A DNA stretch of 64,000 nucleotides from contig CM076153.1 of assembly GCA_038025085.1 (NCBI GenBank), positions 7,967,501 to 8,031,500 on the forward strand. Reading direction: 5' to 3'. Source of the DNA: Tetragonia tetragonoides. Its lineage: Eukaryota; Streptophyta; Magnoliopsida; Caryophyllales; Aizoaceae. Positions 54,301-64,000 of the stretch are shown piece after piece. Position 1 is the stretch's first letter. The number at the start of each line of letters is the position of its first letter. A program made the position numbers and the translations under genes. Under the pieces are notes generated by a model. The model searched no databases. It was given only the letters and a program-made list of their open reading frames with translations, and had not been told where the DNA came from.

Positions 54301-57300
54301 AGTTAACAAAACAGTATGATGTTTAAACCAATCAAGAGTATTTTTGAAACAAATTCCTTACTGACGAGAGCATATTTAAAAGCCGTTTTATCGAAGGCAT
54401 TAGCATGCCGCTAAGCTGATGCTAGTGCTTTTGTTGCTGAAGAAAAAGAAGAGAGGGATTTATATTGCAATTTTGTGCACTTCCTTATTTATTATAACTT
54501 TGTTATCTCATTCTTCCTGTTATTCTCTATTTGCGTGCTCTTGCTTAATGCTCAGATAGTCAGATCTTCAAGGTTCTGGCTGTAGTCTTTCTCTGGTAGT
54601 GGATGTACTTTACTGGCCATTTTTCTCGCTGGCCACTTGTCTGGAATTTTGCTGCCATAAAGTTTCCGGTCAACATAAAGTACTTTCTGAGTGGTTTGTT
54701 GAACAGGAAGGTTGTTTGTCTTTGCTGGTGTAATATATGTATGCATTGGAGCCTGCTGTTGGGGAAAAAAAAACTGAAATAACGATATGGAATCTAGCAA
54801 TCATAATATAAATACATCGTGGCAATGTCTAAGATATGTTTGTTATCTCAGTGTTTGCGCATTTCTGAGATAGCTCAGCACAACCTGCTGATACAAATGA
54901 CTGCAGTTCATATTTTTTCATGTTTAGGGCCTGATTTCCCCCCCCTTGTGAATTATGGCAGGTATCTCTTGATCTTGTAAAGAGTTTATATGCAAAGTTC
55001 ATTGACTGGGATCTCGAAATGTTTGACCAGGAAACAGGTGTTTCCTCTCATGCCACTAAGTAAGACATGATCAAGTTCTTGTGTAAATGTCTAGCCAATG
55101 ACTTAGAAGTACATTATTGAGTTTTTTTTGCTTTTGCAGCACAGCAATAAGTGAAGATCTTGGACAAGTTGAGTACATTTTGACTGATAAAACTGGTTCC
55201 TTAACGGAGAACAAAATGATCTTCAAAAGGTGCTACATTGGTGGAATTTTCTATGGGAATGAGAGTGGCGATGCCTTGAAAGGTTTGGTTTAGCTATGAG
55301 TTGTGCCAATATCAATTATTTGCATTTCCTACTGTCTACAATGCATGCCTACTATATTAGCTGTGTAATTTCTAGTGTGGATCTGGAGTAATTTCTGACT
55401 TATGATTAGGACAATAAGCTTTTCTGACAGCACTTTGACCTTACCTCTTAGAAAAATCCTCCCTTTTTTCTTCTTTCTTATCGGGAAGGGCATAAGTGGT
55501 AATTTATAACCATGCAAGTTCCTTTTATCATGAAATGCTCTCTATCAATACTGGCCGAGTGGTGAAAGTACTTGAATTGTCTTAATTAGTTCAGTTCAAC
55601 TTGCATGTGTGCGTGTTCTGGTTACTCAAGACTTCCAATATACATTGGTTGACAGATGCTGCACTTCGAGATGCCGTTGCATGTGGGTCTTCAGACATTA
55701 CCAAATTTTTATCTGTTATGGCCATATGCAATACAGTTATACCAACACAAAGGTATGTCTAAGTTATTTGGTCAATTATTAACTTCAATATATTCACTTT
55801 CATTTATATGATTGGTAGTGCTGAAATATCTCTATATTGTTTAGTTAAATATTGCTGCAACATATTCACTTCCATTGATAATGATTTGTAGTGCCGAAAT
55901 ATCTCTATAATCGTTTGACTAAATATTTATTCAACTATTCACTTTCATTTATATGATTTGCTGGAATTGGAATTAATATCAGCTTATTTATTGTAAAAAA
56001 AACTCTGGTATGATATGTCCTCATTCTTCAGCAAGAGTGGAGATATTGTGTACCAGGCACAATCACAGGATGAAGAGGCATTAGTTCAAGCTGCTGCCCA
56101 CTTGCATATGGTTCTTTTAAGGAAGAATGCAAATGTCATTGGTATACATTGTTCTCTATCCGTGTTCCGCAATACATGTCAGTTTTTTCAGTAATATCCA
56201 CATGTTTTTTTACTTTCAATGTTGTTTGCAGAGGTCAATTTCAATGGTTCGATGAGACAATTTGAGATATTGGATGTACTGGAGTTCACGTCTGATAGGA
56301 AGAGAATGTCAGTTGTGGTAAGAGATTTTCAAAATGGGAAGATTGTCCTGTTATCAAAAGGTGCTGATGAAGCAATTCTGCCTTATGCAAATACAGGTAA
56401 ACCAAACTCTTTTCGTTTCTCTTCTTTGGCTTTTATTGGAGACTCCGTCATGAATTGATATGATCAGTAAGAGATATATTGATTGATGTGGCTACAGATA
56501 CGTATCAGGATTGGAAAATGTTCTGTGCATCTTAATCTTTTTTCTTAATTTTTATAGACTGGTACTTCTATATGTTGTTCAAGAAGATTTGTTCTCCTCC
56601 TTCAGACATTAATTATTTCATTCACAGAAAACTTCTTTATTTATGTATAACTTGGTCTTTTGTGCATACACATGAACTCTCTTCAGTCATTCTGCTGATA
56701 GCTAATCTAATATAAGCAGGTCAACAAGTAAGAACATTTGTTGAGGCTGTTGAATATTATGGTCAACTGGGCTTGCGGACATTATGCTTGGCATGTCGTG
56801 AGCTGACGGAAGATGAATATAGAGAATGGTCTTTGATGTTCAAGGAGGCTAATAGCACTTTGGTTGATAGAGAGGTAACATCAACATCCAAGCACATCCA
56901 CACGTCTTTAAACAATTCTGAATGATGTTATTCTAACAATAATTAGTTCCCTTTGGTACCAATTGCAGTGGCGCATAGCTGAAGTCTGCCAAAAAATAGA
57001 ACATGACCTTGAAATTCTCGGGGTTAGTGCGATAGAGGACCATTTGCAGGTAAATACACTGTTTCAGAGAAATGTGAAATTATCTTTGTAATATTATGGA
57101 GTCTTGCCTGCTATTTTTTTATTTCTTAGTATCATAACATGCAGATACACATCTCATAGGTATTTGGCTTGTTGTTCTTATAATTATTTTTTGTTATTAT
57201 GAAAAATTACCTTTAATACTTATGCTGTTAATCACTACCTTTAAGCTAACATAATGACCTAACTTGACATTCAATCCATCACCCAATATCACCCATGATT

Positions 57301-60300
57301 ACCTAGAGAGATTCCACCCCCGTGCCCCCTGCCAACACACCAATGACTTGATCGGTGGCCTTCCCACTGCCTCCAACCCCTTCCTTGCTTGCTGCTTCCC
57401 TTCTTCTCTGGACTCCAATGAACAATTGTTTGTTATTAATTTTTTTTACTTTAAACACCACTAGTACACTCTTCTGAGGCAAATTAGACCGTCTGAAATT
57501 TGAAGACATATCCTTTTCTTATTTTGTTTCTTCTCGTCCACTATCACCAATCCCTCCATATCAAGCCAAATAAGATTAGTTAGATCTGATGAAAGCCCAT
57601 CTCAACTCAGCAGTCTATTTACTTAAAATGACCCAGAGGCACACAAAATTACATATCTGAAAGTTTTTTTTTTTTTTTTCAATTTATGCTTCCATCCTTT
57701 TTAGTCCCTTAAAATATCTTGCCTTCCATTTCAATGAGTAAGTCTTGGAATGTCAGTATTCTGCGAAAAGAACAAGGAAGAGATGGAGAGGGAGAGATTT
57801 TAGTTTATAAGCATTGCATTTCACAATTATACCTTGCAAAAGAATGCAAGGCAGCCACTTGCTAGTAAAAATTTGAATGAAGAGTGTCAATTAGGGTCAT
57901 AATATGCGGGGAGTAGAAGGGGGATACTGCTTTTTGATCCAAACCAAAAGACTTTTCCTAAAGCCATAGCCACAGAGGTGTCATAAAATTTTCCAATCAT
58001 AAGAAGGAAGAAAAATCATACTGGGAAGAAAAAAAGGCAATGGGTCTCACAGCAATAATTTTTTTCGTGTTTAAAGTTGACAATTATTCTCACTGGGCTC
58101 TCATCTCCTGTACTCCTGCAGGACGGGGTGCCAGAAACCATTGAGACTCTCAGAAAAGCTGGCATAAACTTTTGGATGCTAACTGGTGACAAGCAGAGTA
58201 CTGCCATTCAAATTGCTCTTTCTTGCAATTTTATATCTCCAGGTATGTTTCGGTATATTGTTTGATGCCCTCTATGTTTGTGCGTATTTGAACTGGTAAA
58301 GCCCCTGATTCAATGAAGTGGACTCTGAGGAAATTCTAGCTAGATATGCTAGGTGCACAAATTTCCTAGTGTTGGAAAAGGAAGAGACATCTCCTTGAGT
58401 GCAAAAATGTGCTAATAAATTTCTAGGAAATTTGAGCATAAAGTCATCTTTTTGCCTATTTCTGGTCCCATTTTCTATTACTCTATAATCAGTGTACTTT
58501 TGTATACGAAAAAGTGTTTTACTTTCTGGGTCTTTTAGATACAGTCTGCTACTGGTCTTATGGATAGGTATTAGACGTGCTGGGTCATCAACAAACAGCC
58601 TGCTACAAATCAGTGTATAGACAATGGGTTTTTGGGTAAGCCAGATGGAAAGATGTTGCTTGGCAGGACCAAATCTGGCTTTTCAACATGTCAAATGTGT
58701 CCAAAGAGTAAAGAAGATTTAAATAGAATCAAAGAAGCCAGCTTTAAGCAAACATGGGGGACGCTAGGATAGTTACCACACAGAATCCTGTCCCAGGCTT
58801 GCTTCTTTGACCAAACTTTATGCTTGCTGTTGGTTGTCTAATGGAACCTTTTGCCTACTGGTTAAGCAACGGACGGCAGTGAGATGAGGAAATGTGAAGA
58901 GTATCAGGACACATCAAAAAGTTGAGAAATAATATAGAATGCATAAGAGAACTCACATAAAGAAAATACCAGAGAGGGGGGGGGGGGGGAGGCGAGAGAA
59001 TACATAGTGTCTGATCTATCACGATCTAATTTGTCTGCTCAAATTTCTCCATTTGAAATTGTTTTTACCCAAAGTCTTCTGTATATCTCTGATTTAGTTT
59101 GGTATGATAGTAAGATGATTGTGTTGCATGTTCCACTGACTTTAGAATAAAGACCAGTGGCCTGATATGGAACTTCCACAAACGAAGGTGGAGTCTCTTG
59201 TGCTCCTCTTGTAGTCTTTAGGCCATATTAAAGCAGAAAATTGTATAATTACAACTCCCCCTGGTTGCATGAAATGTTCGTGATTAGTATCCCTTAAGTG
59301 CCACAGTAGCTTTTGCCCATATATAAGCCAAGTACACTGCCCGACCCTGAACAAAATCTATAGCGGGAAGTCTTTGATGCGTGAGTTCTGCTCAAGCTAA
59401 ATTCGTCAAAGAACTGCACAGTAATTAAACCCCTTGGATCTATGTCAGAAGCTTTTGTAGCCTTTAGTGATGTCACATGGTCATCTATCGGGCTAATGCA
59501 TAGTGTAAGTTGTTGGTTAGTGATGATTATGCCATAATTCCTAATGGATGTTTGTTGTCTCGGGGAACTCACATGAAGCTGAAAGAAAGCCGTACTTGAG
59601 ACATGTTACTGTTTGACATTCTTAAAACGTAGTTCTCAAATAGTAGTTGTCAGTGGATTTTGCTTTGAGTATGATTTTGCAATGCCAAATTTTTATCTGA
59701 TTTCTAGGAGAGTAGCAAAGATAAGGTTGTATGTTTGACCACTCATCGCTTTGTGACTATGAATAGTAGTTTTGGTTTCCTCTTCTTGTCAGCATTGTAG
59801 CAGTCACTCACACCCCTCATCTCTTGTTTGGTTCATGGTGCTTTAGAATTGTCTTGCCTCTTTTTTTTTTCTTTTTTTTTTTGGGTTTTTGAGTCTGTGT
59901 TTGTGACTATCTGAAAGCTAATGCATATAATGCTTCTGTTTTTCCCACTTCTTGACAGAACCAAAAGGTCAGCTGCTATTGATTGATGGCAAAACCGTAG
60001 ATGAAGTTCGCAGAAGCTTCGAAAGGGTTTTACTTACAATGCGGATAACCACTGCAGAGCCGAAGGTACTGCCACATACTAGGAAGCACGGACACTCCAT
60101 CTGGGTGCCGTGTCCCGTGTCCAAACGTATTGGACACTTTGACACGCCTTGGACACTTGGGACACTTAGTCTGGTTCTCTCTCTCTAAAAATTTTTCTAA
60201 ACCCTAATATTCCTCCATTCTGCCGACGCTTCTTCTAGTTCTCTCTCTATATCTTCATTGTTCGCTCTTTTTCAAGGCACAATAACTACATGCGGGAATA

Positions 60301-63300
60301 TTATTTTCTGTTTTCTTTAATATTTTTTAGATTTAGTGCTTTCTTTGACGTGTCCGCGTATTCGGGATTTTGAGAATTGCCGTGTCCCGTATCCGCGTGT
60401 CTCGTGTCCGCGTACCCGTACTTGTGCTACCTAGGCCACATATATTTGAACTTTTTTTTTCAATGTTTTTTGTTTGTCTGAACAACTTAGGGGTGTCGGA
60501 TACAGCAGCAAGGAGTTTGTGTAATGTTTTCTGGACCTTTGGTCGTATCAGATGGGACTACAGTTGTTGATCCTTTTCTTTCTCTCTCTCTCTCCCCTCC
60601 CAGAATGGCAAGGGCATATAAGAACAATGCATATGCTAATGATACTTTTTTATCTGTCATTTTTCTTTCACTCAGGATGTGGCCTTTGTTGTTGATGGCT
60701 GGGCCCTTGAGATTGCTCTCAACCATTACAAAAAAGCATTCTCTGAATTGGCAATATTGTCAAGAACAGCAATATGCTGCCGTGTGACTCCATCACAGAA
60801 GGCACAGGTACACTTCATTATCTGTTCTATGATATCATCCGAATTAGTCACGTATCATGTTTCTGGTTTTATGCGTTTGTTTTCATTTATCTTTGATAAT
60901 TTTCTTTACTCTTCTTTTTAATTTTTATTTAGCAAATTATTGTATTCTCTTAAGAAGATAATCTGTGTAAGAGTCTTAACAAGAAGTTAATTATTTATTT
61001 GCCCAAGTTCCTTGGCTAGTTGACTTGTAAACGCAACAATGAAAATACCGTGCAATCTAAAAGACTAAACCCCAAATGTTACGAGGAAAAATATAGCTGC
61101 TCGAACACCTCCACTGTGATCTAACCCCCTCCCCTCTCACTAGCCGTATCTTTTAAGTTAAAGGTTAACTAGACTTCCTGTTGGTTCTAATGCATGGAAA
61201 TAGGTTTCAATCCCCCCCCCCCCCATTAAGTTTGTCTGGTGCTTCTTTTTGCCTTGTTCTGCTATTTCTTATGCTCTTCTGCAGGGTAGCTCTGTTTATT
61301 TTTGTACAAAACAATTTTCACTTTTGTTATGCTTGGACAAATTCTGTTTGTATTGGTAAATTTTTCGCTATAAATTGTACCATGCCTGAATGAGGAATGC
61401 ATTTTGACGAACAACTAATTAAATGATAGCTTATCTTCATATATTTTGAATTCTAAGTATGTTATTCTTAACTACTAGTAGTTTCTTAGCTGTTATTTGG
61501 ACCTTTTACCGGGCATAACTATGTAATTCCTGAATGTTGTTTAACTTAAGTTCTTTTCCCTCTGATATGCAGTTGGTGCAGCTGTTAAAGTCATGTGATT
61601 ACAGAACATTAGCAATTGGTGACGGCGGGAACGATGTGAGAATGATACAGCAAGCTGATATTGGTGTTGGAATCAGTGGGAGAGAAGGAATGCAGGCAGC
61701 AAGGGCTGCTGATTATAGTATTGGGAGTATGTTTAATCAGAGTTCTGTTTGTTACTTATTTACTCCATGTTCTTCTTTAGTTGTCATTTAGCTTTCAAAT
61801 GGCCAATTTTCTTGCTTCTTTTTTCCCGTGGGCTAGCGCTCATTACATAAACATGGATTTGAGGAGTGAATCAGTCTCTTTGAGGTCCTCTTTTACAAAT
61901 CATTTTCTTAAGTGTATTTACAAATATCGGCAGATACGCAACGTGTCGGCCGCGACGTAACGGGTTTATAGCTTGCCGACACGAGATATCCCGTTACGTA
62001 ACAGTGTTTTTATATGGACAATACTCGACCGATACGGCCGATACATGACCGATACGGTCGACACACATCCAATATATGACCGATAAGGCCAATATGGTTG
62101 ATACAAAATTCACGCTACGACAGGTTCAACCTGATTCCCATAACCAATATCAATCCGCTTCCAAACGGTCGCGACCGAGACCACGATTTTGAACCATGGT
62201 CCCTAATGGATATTTGATATTGCTATATTTAATTAATTTTTGTGAATATAATGTACTAGAATTTCTGAAGCAAATTTTTACTTGCAGAATTCAGGTTTTT
62301 GAAGAGATTGATTCTTGTGCACGGACGTTATTCATACAACCGTACAGCATTTCTGTCCCAATATTCCTTTTACAAATCCCTCATTATCTGCTTCATACAA
62401 ATATTGTATGTCAATCTCTTTTGTGTAATTTTCTTTTTCTTTTTCTTCATGTCTATTGATAAGCTAACTTGTCGAAGACATTCAGTTTCTCTTTTGTTTC
62501 AGGCATCTCGGGTACCAGCCTTTTCAATTCTGTGAGTTTGATGGCTTATAATGTCTTCTACACAAGTGTTCCTGTTTTGGTTAGTGTCCTTGACAAAGAC
62601 GTAAGTGAAAGGACAGTGATGCAGCATCCTCAGATCTTGTTTTATTGTCAGGCTGGAAGGTAAGTGTTTTATCGAATCTTGAATGTGGGGCTCTCCAAAT
62701 TTATGAAAAATGCCAAGTTGATATGTTCAGTTTTGTTACTCGGTGTCTCAGTCTTCAAAGTTAGCTACCTAGTGTGTATCAAGAATCAAAAGAGACCCAA
62801 ATTCAGGAAATGATGTCTTGTATTCAAAACTTCTCGTATGTGTAAAATATCTGGTTAGAGAAGTAGTACAAGTGTCATGATTAATTGATTGAGAAAATGC
62901 AGCAGGCTAATTGTGTTTAGCTACTGATTTCCATTAATTCTCTCTATTTCTCCCTCCTGTCTCCTGCATTCTTTTTCATTCTCTCCTTAAATAAGCTTTA
63001 GGTATAATATATATACAATAACCTTTGAAGTACAAGAAGATCTATTTTCCTAAAATTTAGCTTTCGCCCTTATTTTTGAACTCCAATGCTACCTGAATAA
63101 AGTGATGCCGTATTTATTATTATTTTTATTTATTACTTTTCTACTGGAATTTATGGTATAATCTAGGACTTGTATAAGACTTGGGTGTTTTGTCTATCCC
63201 GTTTAATTTTTGTCGAACTAATGCTTATCTTGGAACAGGATTTTGAACCCAAGCACCTTTGCCGGGTGGTTTGGACGATCTCTCTTTCATGTAAGGCATC

Positions 63301-64000
63301 AATTTAATCATTTTCCTAATATTCTTCTTGTTTGTTCCTAACTGATCAAGTTGGCTATGATTTGCAGGCTCTTGTAGTATTCATTATCAGCATGAATGCA
63401 TATGCTGGTGAAAAAAGTGAAATGGAGGAAGTAGCCATGGTGGCGCTCTCTGGATGCATATGGTTGCAAGCTTTCGTAATAGCACTGGAAACGAAGTAAG
63501 CTCTCATCCATGGTTGTCGTTAAATGTTATAGAAAATGCTGTTCGAAACAGTGCTCATAGGATCAAGCTCTAAATATGTGTTCGTGGATGCAACTGAATA
63601 CTTAGAATTTAGAAAGGGTGGGGGTTAGCACCAAAATATACAAAGAGCACATAGAAGTTCCTGATATACAACTCTCTACATTTTTGTTTTTTCTGTTTCA
63701 TTTCGTATACAGTATTGCAGCACCTTGCAATATGGGGGAATCTGGTTGCTTTCTATATCATCAACCTTATTGTGAGCACTATTCCAGCATCAGGAATGCA
63801 CACAATCATGTTTCGGTTGTGCAAACAACCGTCTTACTGGATAACTATGCTTGTAAGTCTTTGCTCAACCAGTACGGACACAATTGTTTCTGTAAAGTCG
63901 TGTCCCATTCTCTCTCTGGCCTGGTCTTTGTACTGACAAAACGTTGTGAATTTTGTTTCAGATTATTGTTGTTGCTGGCATGGGTCCAGTATTAGCATTG
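48220..64000 (+). CDS. ALA2: Phospholipid-transporting P4-ATPase (flippase) 2, 3' end outside window
   Basis: Coding exons: 48220-48344, 48693-48906, 49951-50067, 50622-50714, 50807-50981, 51694-51860, 53573-53677, 54962-55059, 55140-55282, 55656-55752, 56032-56141, 56232-56396, 56720-56874, 56969-57049, 58122-58242, 59959-60065, 60676-60807, 61573-61726, 62288-62405, 62486-62659, 63239-63290, 63368-63495, about 63713-63852 and 63962 to the edge. The product begins [12 protein letters not shown] and aligns along its length with plant ALA2, which flips phosphatidylserine-type lipids to the cytosolic leaflet of endosomal membranes with an ALIS (Cdc50) subunit. Landmarks: first two spans in exon 3, actuator DGES (157-160), phosphorylation motif DKTGS (Asp381), [15 protein letters not shown], and the C-terminal spans. 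Frame holds except at the junction to 63713. The last roughly 100 residues lie beyond the window. Confidence 0.92.
50622..50714 (+). CDS. ALA2: ALA2 exon with actuator motif DGES
   Basis: It encodes [21 protein letters not shown]. The actuator-domain dephosphorylation loop reads DGES, where P4-ATPases have DGET. The catalytic glutamate (Glu159) is present. Confidence 0.92.
52066..52158 (+). mobile_element. SINE 3' fragment in ALA2 intron 7
   Basis: TCTCAGGGCCACTGGATTTCAGGGCCCATGGGATTAGTC (52072-52110) and AAAGCTTGGACACCCATGTTATC run into an A tail at 52138-52147. This resembles the 3' end of tRNA-derived plant SINEs; the head is missing. Confidence 0.5.
52159..53091 (-). mobile_element. 5'-truncated LINE in ALA2 intron 7
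   Basis: The flanks AAAAAAAGGTAAGATCTT (52141-52158) and AAAAAAAGGAAAGATCTT (53092-53109) form an 18-bp duplication with one mismatch. The - strand carries only the zf-RVT region: [55 protein letters not shown] and [13 protein letters not shown]-to-TGA stop (near 52728) and a deletion after NSR break it. The 3' tail text matches the LINE at 33.4 kb, so they are one family. Antisense to ALA2. Confidence 0.9.
53119..53398 (+). repeat. CpG-rich dispersed repeat, copy 1, in ALA2 intron 7
   Basis: A 280-bp segment from GGATCATGGTTC to CGATATTTG with internal repeats of GTATTGGNCGTRT/GTATCGGYC and ACCGTTACGTAA. It matches the reverse complement of 61921-62202. Far richer in CG than its surroundings. 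No clear inverted termini or target duplication. Confidence 0.85.
55140..55282 (+). CDS. ALA2: ALA2 exon with the phosphorylation site (DKTGS)
   Basis: It encodes [20 protein letters not shown] followed by [10 protein letters not shown]. Asp381 is the phosphorylated residue. The codon after TG is TCC (55198-55200), so the motif is DKTGSLT instead of the nearly invariant DKTGTLT. Confidence 0.92.
58122..58242 (+). CDS. ALA2: ALA2 exon with TGDK motif
   Basis: It encodes [20 protein letters not shown] followed by [17 protein letters not shown], the hinge/ATP-binding motif of the P domain. Acceptor CTGCAG, donor CCAG/GTATGT. The preceding intron (57050-58121) holds nothing recognisable except a poly(T) run near 57665. 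Confidence 0.92.
58975..58990. repeat. Poly(G) run in ALA2 intron 16
   Basis: An uninterrupted stretch of about a dozen G residues bordered by AGAG. A poly(C) run of similar length is at about 61211-61224. Lengths may be unreliable in an assembly. Confidence 0.8.
60079..60434. mobile_element. hAT-type MITE in ALA2 intron 17
   Basis: Ends CTAGGAAGCACGG and CTTGTGCTACCTAG form an inverted repeat. Further in, GTGTCCCGTGTCC and CGTGTCCCGTATCCGCGTG are subterminal repeats. The 8-bp flanks GCCACATA (60071-60078 and 60435-60442) are identical, as for hAT insertions. It starts 13 bp after the exon-17 donor. Confidence 0.9.
61573..61726 (+). CDS. ALA2: ALA2 exon with the GDGGND hinge motif
   Basis: It encodes [20 protein letters not shown] followed by [19 protein letters not shown] and [10 protein letters not shown]. 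The Mg2+-coordinating aspartates of GDGxND are intact. The donor GGGA/GTATGT leaves phase 1 and the next exon starts AATTCAGG, giving GKFRFLKRL. Confidence 0.92.
61921..62202 (-). repeat. CpG-rich dispersed repeat, copy 2, in ALA2 intron 19
   Basis: The reverse complement of this segment aligns with 53119-53398 from GGGACCATGGTTC to GCCGATATTTG, with many CG-to-TG/CA-type differences. The inverse orientation relative to copy 1 places exons 8-19 between two pairing arms. Confidence 0.85.
63713..63852 (+). CDS. ALA2: ALA2 penultimate visible exon, 5' border uncertain
   Basis: From TTG at 63715 the frame [20 protein letters not shown] through [15 protein letters not shown] to donor GTAAGT matches ALA2. 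The only acceptor-like AG in place is TATACAG (ends 63712). With the preceding donor at 63495 this gives a +1 mismatch of frame. Either the splice site is non-canonical, or a small insertion has damaged it. Confidence 0.7.

Overview
The window is nuclear DNA of a flowering plant, very probably a eudicot. It has intron-rich genes with GT-AG introns, A/T-rich introns, plant L1-type LINEs, tRNA-derived SINEs, Stowaway- and hAT-type MITEs, and orthologues of plant-specific genes (MBD9, ALA2, MscS-like channels). The species cannot be named from the sequence. No bacterial, organellar, viral or CRISPR features are seen.

Region 1 (about 1-23 kb) is an accessory block built around a small cluster of MscS-like (MSL10-type) mechanosensitive channel genes. 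There is a broken copy on + (4756-9535: frameshift and nonsense mutations), an apparently intact four-exon copy on + (12233-15051, 813 codons, unusually short MscS C-terminus), and a heavily deleted inverted copy on - (pieces at 16.3-17.0 kb and 21.6-22.0 kb) that is split by a 4.2-kb defective LINE. Between and inside them lie foldback elements (a nested palindrome at 1-615, others near 1.56-2.2 kb and 7.6-8.2 kb), SINEs and MITEs.

Region 2 (23.7-43.5 kb, - strand) is one complete ten-exon gene for a 2269-residue chromatin protein, the MBD9 orthologue: PHD finger, MBD, FYR-type region, DDT/WHIM-like segments, bromodomain-like region, second PHD, and a long C-terminal exon. Its sixth intron carries a 5'-truncated L1 LINE with a perfect 17-bp target-site duplication. 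Other introns carry SINE and MITE copies.

Region 3 (43.5-47.2 kb) is a divergent intergenic region with two tRNA-type SINEs and a 420-bp tandem duplication. Region 4 (47.2-64.0 kb, + strand) is a phospholipid-flippase P4-ATPase, the ALA2 orthologue. A 5'UTR exon and 24 coding exons are visible, and the gene runs off the right edge. It shows a tandem duplication that copied its first coding acceptor and start codon, serine substitutions in two catalytic motifs (DGES and DKTGS), a hAT MITE 13 bp past a splice donor, two inverted copies of a CpG-rich repeat in separate introns, and an exon 23/24 junction that does not keep frame with canonical splice sites.

The three gene groups are not an operon or an obvious pathway: membrane tension sensing, chromatin (histone H2A.Z) regulation and lipid flipping are independent functions. 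The most unusual signals are the flippase motif changes and start-exon duplication, the nested palindrome, and the truncated, inverted MSL cluster.
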